Shown here piece by piece: positions 37,440-50,700 of a stretch of DNA of 64,000 bases (positions within the stretch are counted from its first letter, which is position 1; each line of letters begins with the position of its first letter). The stretch covers positions 70,091,058-70,155,057 of the forward strand of contig NC_088295.1 in NCBI RefSeq assembly GCF_032854445.1, read 5' to 3'. Source of the DNA: Liolophura sinensis (taxonomy: Eukaryota; Mollusca; Polyplacophora; Chitonida; Chitonidae). The notes under the pieces were generated by a model that saw only the letters and a list, made by a program, of their open reading frames with translations, did not search any database and was not told the DNA's origin. Both the position numbers and the translations under genes were made by a program.

Positions 37440-40400
37440 TCAGAATCTCGTCAGCTTGATAGGAAAGTTTTCGGTAACGAGGTGATCATCATGAAACACA
37501 ACAACGATGTTTACTTCGAATTCTGGAACAAAATAAAACAAACATTTGCCTTTTCAACTGTCGTAAAGAAAAATGATGAATGTATTCACAGCAATGTGAG
37601 AGGACAAACTTAACACCCATGACATCTATGAACTCTTTTCAGAGTCACATGTATATGTTAGAAAGCTGCCAAAACGAAAGAGTAACTTGAGTTAGGAGAA
37701 AACTCACCGACTTTGAAGTTATTTGTTGATAGTGTAGGGCAGGTGAACAGCCTGGGGAATATCATGTGGATTGGGATAGTGATACCTCGACACACGTCTC
37801 CATCTGCTATCTGTATGTTCTGTATCTCTGTAGCTGTACAACACAGGTCAATAACGACAGTGAGCACAAATGGGCGTGGGAAGGGATATCAGCATCTCCA
37901 CTTTCTCTACAGAGCTGCCATTTATTATAGGCAGGCTCCTGGAACCTTTGCCTAATTTGATACTTAGCGCCCCCCCCCCCCCCCCCCCCTCCAAAAAAAA
38001 CTTTTTGGGAAGTGATCCTACTGCCCCTGGATATAAGACAGCAGCTGAAACAGAGTTTAATTCAAACAAACAATGCCTTTATTTACTGCTTGAACAACAT
38101 ACAAGACTTACTATGGTAGAATGAAGTCAACATTACTTGAGCAACATTCATGATTTATTATGGTGGAATGAAGTGAATATACTTGGGCAAAATATAGTCA
38201 AAACGACTTAACCAGCAAATTGTTGCCACTGGACAAATTTGATTTATTATTTATTTATTTGATTGGTGTTTTATGCCATACTCAAGAATATTTCACTTAT
38301 ACAACGGCGGCCAGCATTATGGTGGGAGGAAACCGGGGCGGAGCCCAGGGGAAACCCACGGCCATCCGCAGGTTGCTGGCAGACCCTTCCCACGTACAGC
38401 CGGAGAGGAAGCCAGCATGAGCTGGACTTGAACTCACAGCGACCGCATTGGTGAGACTCCTGGGTCATTATGCTGCGCTAGTGTGCTAACCAACTGAGCC
38501 ATCGAGGCCCCCGACGAATTAGAGGGTGAAACTATCTATCAGAAGTATAATCAAATAAGAAGTGTTTACAAAATGACGAGCGAGCAGCACATAATCAGTA
38601 AAAGCTTTAGTCCCTACCATCTTTGGCATATCCTTCAGCACAGCCACATGTTTCCACTCTGACGAGTTGTAACTCTATTGACTTGATGGGTGCATTACAG
38701 TGTTCCACTATTAGCTGAAACAGTCCACCACAACAAGTAGGTGAATGGCTAAGTAAACACCCAACAATGTTGATGGATTTGTGCAATCATACATGTACAT
38801 GTATACGCACACACACTACAGAATTAGATGATGTCGGGGAAACCAAAGATTAAACCTGTGTTGGGTCATACCAAAGACTTCACCTGCCTGGCTTGGCCCT
38901 CAGTAATGAAAGATTAGAGCAAGAAAATGGGACTCGTTGGCTTGGTGTCTGTGTAATGTGATTGGCTGGGGTGCCATTTCTGGTCTTCTTCGGCATGATA
39001 CTTCATCAGCGCCTTGCCACTAGAGGACACAGTGTATGTACATACACCCTATGACCTCTCTTCCTGATATGACTGAAAAACTGTTCAGTATGACATACAA
39101 CCTAAGCATACATGCATAAATACATACATACATAAATACATACATACATAAATACATACATACATACATAAATACATGCTATGTGACTTGAAGAAAGGTT
39201 TTCATACCAAAACATAATGGATCCCTCTAAAGCATATGGTCATCTTGGGGCTGAATATGTGATATGTTGATTAAAAGGCAAACTGGTAACATAAACAAAT
39301 TACAGAGAGAAAGAGAGTGTACAAGCCTGGTGGAGTTTTAATGCAACCTGAACACAGACAACCCTGACTCACTGTGTAAAGAATACATTTGTTATAAGCA
39401 GGAGATATACACTGTATATGACTCACCTCCCCTTGCAGTGGCTTCGAAATGCTGATTGAGGCAGAATTAAGCGTGCCCTTAATTTTAAATGAAGGAACAT
39501 TTTGTTTCTGAAATTCAAAAAGAAAAAAACGAACACGTAAACAATCATGTTCTTACAACATATAGTGTACAGCAAAATATAAAAATCTGACATACATTTG
39601 ACTGAGACATATTTATATAAGATATACATCTTGGTTAAGCTGATTTTTTAATATATTTTTGATATTTGTTATGTCATATTCAACATCAATTTCTTTTGTA
39701 TAACTGTGGTCAGACTTACAGGTAGGAGAAATCAGATAAAGTGGACTGGAATTATCATTCATTAACTAGGCCTAATACATGTATACACCAACACAACGTC
39801 AATTTTTTAAAAATGATTTTTGATTTCTCCTGACAAATGATTAAAATATTCCTGCATATACACACTTTTACTTATTTAATATTTCACTTATTTGTCTGAA
39901 TATTTCAAACTCATAATGCACACCTTGCAGTGGAATATCTTACCTCTTTGACATTTGTTAATGTATCTGGTGTTATACTAAAGGGTACAGATTTCACTTT
40001 GGCTTTGGTATCTTGCTCCTGCATGAACCAAAAAGAAACTGAAATCATTTAGACAATGACACTGAAAGAGGGCCAACACTATTTTTACAACAGTCAAATA
40101 TTTTTGTATCGATGATAGTGCACAGATCAATTGCTGAGTTTTATTTGTGTTCTCGATTTTAATATGAAAGTTACAAGATGTGTGTATAAAAAATATTATG
40201 TTTAAGAATAAGAAAAAGTCATAATCAGAACTCACCTTATATTCCACTATAAATTCACACTGTTTCTGAAGATCTTTATTCAGCAAAGATCGCTTGACAT
40301 CTACTTTTAATGAGTACTGAAACAAAGGAAAAAGCTCCCTGTTATCTACATCTGATTTATTTTCTATTAATGTACATCACAGCTGCAGACCTCCTGTTTG

Positions 40401-42513
40401 TATGTTTGTTTCCAACATTTGAAAATGAACAAGTACAAATTTCAAATGTTGGTAAAGCATGTCCAGAACTTCAATACAATGTTATGATGATAAAGTTTGT
40501 GCATCTACTAACCTGTATATTGACAAAGACCCCATGATAAGTCTCGTACAACGGTTTGTTTGGTTTTCCCTTGAGGGGGATCTCAAATGGAATCTCTGTC
40601 TTGCCACTGGGTAACTTGCCTGGTTTGGCCACTTCAAGAGAGTAGTTAATCAACTGGATTGGCTGTAAAGGGCAATTCATCCATGAACAGCAACTACCCA
40701 AACTTCAAGAAGTAAAACTTTGGTGGTACAAATACAGCTTTCAGTAAAAGAAAAATTTGAAACGAAACTAATGCAGTATAAATGTTCAGTATAATTAACA
40801 TGTCAGTAGCTGTCAAACAGTCACTACAATTCTACAAAGGTCAGTAAATCAATTCTAAACATAGGCTTACCGATGCTCCCATAAATGTATGCACATATAA
40901 AAATAAGATTGTATGGTCTGACTTTCCCCAAAATCTGACAAGGAATTTTTTGTTATTATGTACATGACATTTATCAAATCTAGCTGTGCGAACACATTTT
41001 CCTGTTGAAAATCTTTCACATATAGACTGTTAAAGCATTTGTCTCAATGTATTCTGTTACCTTTAATGAGTTGTAGAAAGCCTCAAATAAGCCAACACTT
41101 TTTGCACTAAGCTGTAAGCTCACTGCCCCCTCCATGCTTAACGTGATACCCTGGTGCTGGAAGTCACTGCGCCCACTGTCCACAACTACAACTCCAGCCA
41201 CCAGATCCTGTGCAAAAAGAATAACATTAAACTGTACAGTGTAGGCTTAAGGGTTGCGAAAAGGAAAATTTTATGGGATTTGTAAAACTGATGTTTATGT
41301 AATGAGTGACATCAATTCACTGTAGAATCAGCTTTACATAATGGGACATCAGAGATCAAAACATCAACCTTGCTTTTACAACAACTTATATCATCTCAAG
41401 CCGCAGCTAAGGTTAAACAAGAGGAAAAACAAGTTTTGTTTCAAGGGAAACCAGAACCCATGGGTTTAAAAGCAGTCTGGTTATTGTGCAGTGCAATTGC
41501 AGGATTATAAGGTATTAGCCGCATGAATGTGGGTCAACTGATCTACCCTAGCACTGACATTCCAAGCAATACTGAGCCACCTCAACTGCTGATATTAAAC
41601 AGTAGGTACAACGGATTTGTTGTAGTGAAGGTGTGAAGATGGATGTGCTGAAGCACAGTGGATGAACTGAACTTTCCTCTGACTCTGGCAAGACCAAACC
41701 TGTAATACTGAATCAATTTCTGTAAATCGAAGCACTATAGTTGCGTTTGGTATGTTTGTCTCTCGCAAGAGAAAATTCTCACATTCCCCCCCCACCCCCC
41801 CAAAAAAAATGAAAAAAAAATGAGTTGGCCCGAATTTGGTGACTCGGTCACGATACCCGCAACTAACATTTTATTCAATCATGACCTGGCAGCATCACTG
41901 AAAATGCGACCATTGTGGCAAGAGTGCGAACAGACAACACTTCTACAGCCAAAAAAAAAAACAACGCATAATTTGATCGGTATTTTATGAACAAAGTATT
42001 GTGCTTCACAATAACGATGCTCTAGGCCGGTTTACATACCAAATTAGAAGGAGATGCTTAAACACACCGCGGAAGTACACTATAAAACTAGAACTACTTC
42101 AGTAAATCAGAAATGCCCTCACAGGATTCTGTCCACATCGTTTCCAGACCCCCAAAAGCATCGTGGATTAATTCTAAGATTCATGACAGTCAACACCACA
42201 CACTAACAATGACATAACTGAGCTGCATGTGCCATGTAAGCACTTCTATGTGGTGTGTGTCGTAGCAATGTGACGGAGAAGTGTTGACTAACAAATACCG
42301 TTGTTGTTGTCAGCCATGCCAGAACTGAGTTGTGCAGTCGTCAGTGACACCGCAAATAACTCACAGAAAATAAAACAAAACAAAACAGAACAACATATTT
42401 AGAGAAGATTTTTGAGCGATAGTGAACATTTTGCATAAGGTAGCGATCTTACGACTTACTCCATCAGTGTAAATTTTGTTCACTTTCTTCAGGCGTATAT
42501 CAATGGTCGCCAT
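37440..42513 (-). CDS. VPS26C: VPS26C (DSCR3), Retriever subunit
   Basis: An arrestin-fold subunit of the Retriever trimer (with VPS35L and VPS29) within Commander, which recycles membrane cargo such as integrins from endosomes. Exons (minus): 42,513-42,460; 41,207-41,061; 40,662-40,513; 40,316-40,236; 40,018-39,944; 39,507-39,427; 38,714-38,618; 37,833-37,708; 37,522-37,440. All junctions are GT-AG and phases agree, giving 297 residues, the same length as the human protein as I recall it. Diagnostic blocks: SDFQHQGITLSMEG and LFEAFYNSLK (exon 2), PSGKTEIPFE and YETYHGVFVNIQ (exon 3), TEIQNIQIADGDVCRG and IFPRLFTCPTL (exon 8), ENFPIKL (exon 9). The start chosen is the ATG of MATIDIRLKKVNK; in-frame ATGs 3 and 6 codons upstream would add a few residues. 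The copy appears intact. Its 3' end faces BAG1; its 5' end is back to back with the SAXO gene. Confidence 0.96.
37971..37989. repeat. Poly(C) tract in VPS26C intron 7
   Basis: About 19 C residues followed by an A-run. It is a simple tract, liable to length error. Confidence 0.85.
38238..38512 (-). mobile_element. Full-length tRNA-derived SINE (reference copy) in VPS26C intron 7
   Basis: Read on the minus strand it begins GGCCTCGATGGCTCAGTTGG (A box region), continues to a B box (GAGTTCAAGTCCAGC), then GCTGGCTTCCTCTCCGGC, CAACCTGCGGATGGCCGTGG, GGTTTCCTCCCACCATAATG, AAGTGAAATATTCTTGAGT and an AT-rich tail of TAAA units. This is a Pol III-type tRNA-like head, conserved body and A-rich tail. It is the best copy here and defines the family listed elsewhere in this window. 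Confidence 0.93.
38851..39178 (+). mobile_element. SINE body of second family with (CATA)n tail, VPS26C intron 6
   Basis: Begins GGGTCATACCAAAGACTT, then TGGCTTGGCCCTCAG, GGTGTCTGTGTAATGTGATTGG, and TCTTCGGCATGATACTTCA, an order I recognise from a widespread mollusc repeat. It ends in an ATACATACATAA microsatellite at 39,110-39,178, which may be its tail. Its tRNA-like head appears to be truncated here; a separate head lies at 28.2 kb. Confidence 0.65.
41631..42105 (-). mobile_element. Dispersed ~475-bp element, copy 2, in VPS26C intron 1
   Basis: Inverted counterpart of 25,981-26,418. Shared blocks on this strand include CTACTTCAGTAAA, AAACACACCGCGGAAGTAC, CGGTATTTTATGAACAAAG, GGCCCGAATTTGG and ACCTGTAATACTGA. 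It contains C- and A-runs where copy 1 has T-runs. No coding frame. Confidence 0.75.
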
Positions 42514-43059
42514 TTTGGACATCTGTATCATGTGACAACTCAAGGGGGCGTGGCAACTTCAAGCTGTATTCATATATCCAACCTTTCTTTGATTTGAATG
42601 TCTTATCATTTAGTTTTTTTTAACACAGCAGTTTAAGGGATCGCATGCGAGAAAATTTTCTGTCAAATGCAGCAAACTAGCAATAGAAAATGAGTTTCAT
42701 TTTAAGCCTAAAATACTGCCTGAGCAAAAATGTTGTCAATTTTGTCATTAAAAAGAGAATGAATGAAACTCTGTAACAAAATATTTTCAATATATTACAG
42801 TCATCCTTGACAAAGGATTTCTGCCTTTGGATTCCACTGAGCAAATATTACATGTAACAACAGGTTTGGCAGATCATGATTTAGGTCGACGAGTTATCAC
42901 AGTGTATAGCTGAAATACGTGTATAAAAAAGTCAACATGTATTTCTAACATGTTATGCAGTCATTATCCTGAGGGAAAAAATTACTGAAGATTAGTGAAA
43001 CGCAGTTATGGAAAGTAGATTTTTTTTTTCAAAGAAGATGGAACTGTTGTTATATCCAT

Positions 43060-43290
43060 AGCTAATTGTAACAGTAATTAATAAAGTCGCGTGTTCGAAT
43101 CCAGCTCTCGATGTTTCGGCTGCGGATAATTTGAGAGCTGCGGATAATTTGAAAGCAAGAAGTTTTGTGGGTACATAAGAATTTCGCTGGTTTTCGGGAA
43201 CACCAGTTTTCTGTACCCATAAAACCACCGTCTTGTCTGTGAAAAATTCTTGAACACGGCGTTAAACGGACGTCAATCTGCCACTAAATA
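43060..43290 (+). mobile_element. SINE, diverged variant with B box
   Basis: A B-box-like GTGTTCGAATCCAGCTC, a short internal duplication (GCTGCGGATAATTTGA twice) and the tail motif GTGAAAAATTCTTGAACACGG then CGTTAAAC. A second tail-only copy is at 43,401-43,440. The B box suggests a tRNA-derived head, but no complete tRNA can be folded. Confidence 0.6.
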
Positions 43291-44723
43291 TGATGTTATA
43301 TTAGTCTCAGCACCAGTCAAGCAATCAAGCAGTCATACAATCTTGCAGTTTAACGTCAATTTTAAAATGATTTCTACCTACAAAACTTTCCCCCGCCTTT
43401 TCGGTGAGAAATTCTTGAACACGGCGTTAAACGAACGCTAATCACGCAATCAAGCAGCCGTGCAATCCTGGGGTTAAACGTGAATTTGAACGTGACTCAA
43501 CGCCGCTCTCACCGCTGCCTGACTTGAGTGGTATACGTGAGAGGTCGGCGATTCACGGTAATCTGCATGATATGGGACTACCTATACATGTATAAATATA
43601 CTGTACAGCACATATTATATTTGCATGTCCTATATCCCAGATAGGACTTGGCTAGGCTGATAATACCAGAATACAGGACGGTGGAAAAATATTGGAAAAT
43701 AATCCGCATGAATCCTGTATACGTATTGCCATGCAAGCCGAATCTCAGCTACTGTCGGTTGCCGTGATACATACAATACACTGCAACTGTAATAAGAATG
43801 GTTCGGTTTTACCGAAGGACAGATAATACTGAGGTTATATTGTTCCCGACCTGACACATACGGGACCTATATATACATGTACATGCAATCCCGTACTACG
43901 GTGTATTTGTTAGCTTATATGCGCTAAATGATGATATTTTATAACTGAACTTGATTCAACATCTGTGTATATGCAAAAGTGTAAAACAGGCTACCACTCC
44001 ATTCATTTGTATGTATAGAAATTTGTTTCCATTTTTTATTTTAATTCTGAAAGCAAAGTACACGTCAACTTTATTTAAAGCTCAAACAATCGTCACATAC
44101 AAGACTTCGCTACTCTGTGGGGTATTGAGCGTTGGGGGTAATTTAGCGGCTATAGTGGTGTAATACTAACTGACAGAGTCACAATGCACTATAATGGTGT
44201 GAATACAACTCATTGTTCGTAAGCACTAAGGTGCTATAAGACCAGTGGAGAGCTGCCAAGAACAAGTGCCTTACTATGTCAATAACAACTCATTATCAGT
44301 ATATTAATATAGCAGTGCCGGCAGAAAACTTGAACAAAGCAAACGAACCATGAAGATTAAAGGCTCCGAATCGCTCCGATCTGTCCCGAGCCCCGTCCGG
44401 TATCCAGGTAGAATCGCTGCATGTGGTTGTTGCTACCGGGCAAGTCCTTCCTTGTAAACAGCTCTTCGATTTGCCGAAGGGTGGTTGATATAGGAACAGT
44501 CTGAGGGATCCAGACCTGGTGAACTAAACCCGTTATAGTTTGTTAACCTGGTGATACATCCATCAAATTGTGCTGATATATTCCACACCTGGCTTGGGGT
44601 AAAATGTGAAAACGGTAAATTTATCACACAGATAATAGATAAGCCGTATAAAGCAAACAAGCGGCGCTTTGATTGGCGTGACAAATATCACCCCTTTCGG
44701 CAAGCTGAGAGATTTGCGACAAG

Positions 44724-47700
44724 ATGTGTGACGCGGACAAAGTTTCCGACATTCTGGATGAGGAAATTATCAGTAAACTCTGTGACTGTGGGTGAGTTGA
44801 GTTTGTATCTGTATCTACACGGGATAAATGTTATACTGCTCAGGCATGCATATAGTGACCAAGTCCTTGGTGAGGATATGAAGCAGTTAATTTACCATTA
44901 GATATGCATGGCCCTAAAGGAAAATCCATTCACAGCGTCGGTTATACATTAAGCGCCGTACCAATGCATATTTCATACAGATGTTTTATCTTAACGATGA
45001 ACCAAGTATTAGAAGAGCGATTTTTTTTCCTTTCTTGATCCAGAATTATTATTTGCCCCTTATGTTTGGGAATGTTAGCTTATACCGTACATAGGCCAAC
45101 ACGTCAGCCGGTTAAATCATGCCTGGTACTCAATGTATGCCCGTAAGATTTGTGCTTGACAGGTCCTGGCTTGCATATTTAAATATAAAGCCCTAGGCTG
45201 TCACCTTCCTCTGGTATACTAATGTGTGTAGCCGAGCAGACATTAACAATAAGACAGACCATAATCTATATAGATTAAGCTATTATCAATTAATCCGTCA
45301 TGGGCAAATATATACAAGCGCATTTTATAATTATTTTTTCATGAGCTGATCTGAACACAGAATTTGCTTTTGATTTATTCCGAACTTTTGAATGCTGTGG
45401 TAAATTATTAAGGGGTTATCGCTAAATCTGAAGGGAGATTAATTAACTTCAGGTTTGCCCGTACAGCAAATATTATAGCAAAGTTAGCTGACAGATCGTG
45501 TTACTGCTTTTAACAAATTTATACCACATCTCAAAATGTTTCTCCCATGCATGGGCCAATCAAGAGATATGTTGTTGTATTTTTCAGTAATTTAATTGAC
45601 CAGATTGTAACTTTTAGTACATATAAAACCAATAAAAACAATCAATATACATACAAGTATTTATTGTTCATATATTTATGTAACCTTTTTTTTTACCATA
45701 CATAACTAAGAATAATTCATATTTGTATATAAAATTGGCGCACATCAAAATGAACACAAGCTTTTATAATCCATGACTGCCTCTGTTTATTTATTTATAC
45801 ATACGTTTGATTCGGGATTCACGCCGTAGGCCATACTCAATGTTATTTCACTTATATGACCATTGCCAGCTTTATGGTGGGAGGAAACCACTGGCAGAGC
45901 CCGGAAGAAACCCACGACCATCTTCCCTTTAAAATCTTCCCGTCCCTGGTTTGGCCCCGACTTCAAGATTTGTCACAAACCTGGCCTGGTGATGTGGTGT
46001 CCTCAGGGTTCTTCGCCAATTCTTCCACTGAGAAACCTGACCTAGTGGTATGGTGTTTCAGGGCTCTTACCGGCTTCCTCTACGAATAATGTTGACCTGG
46101 TGATGTGATGTCCTCAGGGCTCTCCCATATTTCCTCTACCAGTAAAGCTGACCTGCTGACATAATGTCCACAGGACTGCGTCCGCTTCCTATTGCTCCAC
46201 CCATAAGCCTGACCTGCTGAGATGGCGTGTAAGGGCTCTTTCTGGCTTCCTCTGCCAGTAGTTTTGACCTGCTGATATAATGTTCTCTGGGCTTTGCCCG
46301 GTGTCCTCCACCAATAAGCCTGACATAGTGATCTGGTGCCCTCGGGGCTCAGTCCGGGTTTGTCCACCAATAAGCCTAACGTGGTGATGTGATGTCCTCA
46401 ACTGAAGCTCTGTCCGTTTTATTCCACCAATAAGCCTAACATGGTGATGTCCTCAACTGAAGCTCTATCCGTTTTTATTCCACCAATAAGCCTAACGTGG
46501 TGATGTGATGCCGTCAACTGAAGCTCTGTCCGTTTTATTCCACCAATAAGCCTAACATAGTAAAGTGGTGTCCTCAACTGAAGCTCTGTCCGGGATTCTC
46601 CATCAATAAGCCTAACATGATGATGCGATGTCCTCAATTGAAGCTCTGTTCGGTGTTGTTCCCACCAATATACCTAACATAGTGAGGCGGTGTCCTCAAC
46701 TGAAGCTCTGTCCGTTTTTTCCCCTCCATTAAGCCTAACATGGGGATGTGATGTCCTCAACCTAAGCTCTGTCCGGGTTACTTTACCAATAAACTTGACA
46801 TGGAGATGTGGTGCCATTGAGGCTCTGTCCGGGTTTTTCCAAGAATAAGCCTGACATGATTATGTGATGTTCATCGGACTCTGTCCGAGTTTTTTAACCA
46901 ATAAGCCTAACGTGGTGACGTTATGTCCTCAACTGAAGCTCTGTCCGGGTTTGTCCACCAATAAGCCCAACATGGTGAAGCGATGTCCTCAACTGAAGCT
47001 CTGTCCGGGTTTGTCCACCAATAAGCATAACATGGTGATATGATGTCCTCAACTGAAGCTCTGTCCGGGTTTCTCCGTGTGATGTCCTCAACTGAAGCTC
47101 TGTCCGGGTTTCTCCACCAATAAGCCTAACACGGTGATGTGACGTTCTCAACTGAAACTCTTTCTGGGTTTCTCCACCAATAAGCCTAACATGGTGATGT
47201 GATGTCCTCAACTGAAGATCTGTTCGGATTTCTTTACCAGTAAGCCTGACATGGTGATGTGATGTACTCAGCTGAAGCTCTGTCCGGTGTTTTTTCCACC
47301 AAAAAGCCTAACATGATGATGTGATGTACTCAACTGAAGCTCTAGCCGGTGTTTTTTCCACCAATAAGCCTAACATGGTGATGTGATATACTCAACTGAA
47401 GCTCTAGCCGGTTCCCTATACATGTAGCTCAACGAATTAACCGCCGTTATGCAAGTGAATTATTCTTGAGTTCTGCTTTCAAGCAATAATCAAATAAGTA
47501 AACAAATGAAATGAACATTTGCATTCAAATTTTTTCAACAGGCGCCATAAGAAGAAGTTTCCTCAGATTGCTCAGAAGAAGAACCATGAGCCCCTGGAGA
47601 CAGCTTATGGGGCGACATTCCGGGAACACCCGGAAGTCCGGCCTAGATCCAGCAAACGCCCGCCGCCCTCACCACGTGACATGAACCCTCCACCCATGTC

Positions 47701-50700
47701 TTTTGTTACAAATCAACGCTCCCAATTCCGTCCATTTAGAAATGTAGAAAAGGCTAAGCTTTTGAGACAGGTATGTATCATCACTGACAAATTTGCCGTA
47801 TTTATGTGCTCTTTGCATTATTTGAAGATTTCTACTGTTTTTTCCTTCCAGACGTTTTAGACGATTACATGCTATTTTAATCTTTATATTCTTCAATTCC
47901 ATGTAGGTTTCTTTCTGCAAAACGTTCCCTTTGATTTCCCCCTCCAGAGTGGGATAAGCTTCGGTCGATACAAAAGGACAACCATATAATTCACTGAGGA
48001 AATCAGATAGATGAATATATACATAACCCTATATCTAGGAAGATTTTCTCCCCAGGAGGAAACATACCATCCGCCCTCGGGCCGCATGGAGTTCGATACC
48101 AACTATGGGCGGGAGTTCATCTTTAAAGAATCAGAACCGTCGACCCGGCGTGTGGCAGGCCCATCTGATACCCGTGAGCCCGTGTCAGGCTCTATGACGT
48201 CCCTCACCACAGCCAGGGAGCACTTTAAGCAATGGGTGGCTCAACCCCAAATGGCTTTTCAGGAACTTCCCAGTTTTGCCGGTAGGAAATTATCACCAGG
48301 TTTAAACACATGTGTTTGTCTTAATTCTAGGAAGAATACGGTCGAAACGCTCATCAGTAACGAAACATTGAAACAGCATCATATAATTGCATTACTATAA
48401 CTGTTGCAGACAGATACAGATGAGTATTGGAAAGTAAATGCTTGGAATGTAAGTATTTGGTTAATCTGGATGGCACGCTTTTTCGTTTTAGTATATATTC
48501 AAAATGACGTCTGTTTCGTTTCATTTCACAGGGTCTATATTATATCCGGACAAAAACCCTCTTCCGGAGAGTACGTGTAGGAACTCTTACAAGGGCAAAT
48601 ACGTGCCTCCGTTGGACACGACCAAGGCCTCGGCGGCGGCGACTAACATAGTCATTGAGGGTAAGTGCTTGGTGAATGTGTACGATGTGTACGATGTATA
48701 CCTCAAACAAGGATGTGTACCTAAATCTTGTAATATTGACCAACACTCCAACGTAGCCTGGAGTCTCAACTCATCTGGAGTCTAGTAAGGTCTATGTAAT
48801 TCTTGTAGAATACAAGACAGCCGTGTATTGTTTGCTGTAGTATAAGTCATCGCTCACAACAACAATCCTTGATGAACATTGTAGGTGACATGGACCTCGG
48901 TACAACTGCCCGAGAAGCGTACAAGGGATTTACAGGCCACCACAGGGCTGTGCCCGCCAATCCACGATCACGGATCAACAATTACCCCAAGGGACGCTTT
49001 AGTGGCGAGACACAGACTAGGCACGACTATGGAGGTTTTAAGGATGGAATTCAGCCCTCACCCCCCAAGCCCATTGACCCTCCTCCACCGTGTATTGACC
49101 TCACCTTTGACAACAGGTAAACAATCGGCTTATATACATGACTGCTATATTTGTTTATTGTCGTAAATGTAGTGACCAGAACAATAGTATTGTCATGAGA
49201 CTATTGACATGTACACGGCAGACAATTGTTTACACGAAAATGTTGAGTAATGCAATTGAAAGTCTTAAAATCTGAAATAACATTTTACATTCGCGAATGT
49301 TACTATGCTGAACCAAGTTCAGTTGCTCTTGATCATTAGAACAAATGATGCCATAATGGCTTTCAATAATTAATTGCAAAAATATATAATGGCAGGGTTC
49401 TCTTTGGTCAGTGATAGTCATACCTGTGTTATTTGTGGGTGGGGATTGGGCATGGTTCAAACTGTTGTCGATATTATTAATCCCTGGAAGATGCCTGTTG
49501 GTGGTAAGTGATTCTAGTCCATATTGAAATAATATTTTGCTATGCTACAACTTAATTTAACATCAGTAATAACGGAACTGAAACACCATACGCCGAGGGC
49601 ATACGACGCAGGGCAATTCACTCTGTCACGGAAAACCGGGGCGATCAATCTATTTATATTCTAACCCCAAACGATGTTTCAAGATTGTCAATTTTAAGAT
49701 CTCTTTTTGGATTGATTACAAAACTGTGTGATTTTACTTGTTTAGTATTACCAGTTAACGTCTGCAGTAAGAGTTTCGATGAACCTTTCAGTCTGTAATA
49801 TGCTTCTTGTAGGTAAATAAACACTATCTTTTTATATGTCAGTAACCTACTGCTGATACAAATGTTATTGATGAGTTTTCAGTGGTCAGTGACGTGGTGT
49901 TCTGATACTATTGTGTATGTAATGCATATATGCTTCGCTTGAGCCGACTGTTCAGTCTTGAATTTTGAATTTGGATTTGAAGTGACTAATTTTGCTCCCG
50001 ACTTCCTCTCCTTCTATCCTGTTCTGTACCCTGGTTTTCTTTGCAGGCGTTGTTTTGACACCGAACAGAGAGCGACGTTTAGAGGCCACGACATCCGCCA
50101 ACACCCAGTCTCAGAGAGTTGTAAAAGGGACAAAGAGAACTACCAGCCACCGACTGTCAAGTTTGAGACACAGACTTCTCAACGGGTGGGTAGATTGTTT
50201 ATTTATTTCTTTATTTGACTGACGTTTAACACTGTGCTCAAGAAGTTGGGATAGAAAATCACACCAATATAGAAATAACAGTTAGCTAAGGCTTTTTGCT
50301 TTTCAAGTACATAGGTTTGACAGAATCTGTGTTATAAAAAACTGAATTTTCAAGAAGCACTAACCAAAAGCAAACTTAGACAAACACAATACCATTAATA
50401 AGCAGTCGTCAACTCATCCGATATGAAAAATCTTTGTGTCTCTCACTTGCAGAGGGACTACATGCCCATAGACCTGGAGTCCGCTTTCACCGCCCGAGCA
50501 ACGAAACCAGAGCCCAAGATTCACCAAGGAGAGTTCAAGTTTGAAGGTACCACAATGAATAAGGTGTTCTTCCGTAACTGGGGTCCGCAGATGAACCCCA
50601 GGCCCCGTTATGGGGACTTCCACGAAAGTCACAGCTATGTCCCCTCCACGGAACCTTTTTCTGGGGAATCTACCACCCGAAGAACCTACACCCCTAAAAG

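Noticed and set aside
43060..43120. Possible tRNA gene (B box GTTCGAATCC)
   Set aside because: No matching acceptor stem or anticodon arm, and it is followed by a SINE-type tail; interpreted as a SINE head.
46080..47211. Several minus frames with repeated RTSHHHVRLIGG-like units
   Set aside because: By-products of the 60-bp array, whose period is a multiple of three; stops occur between blocks and the area is intronic to SAXO.
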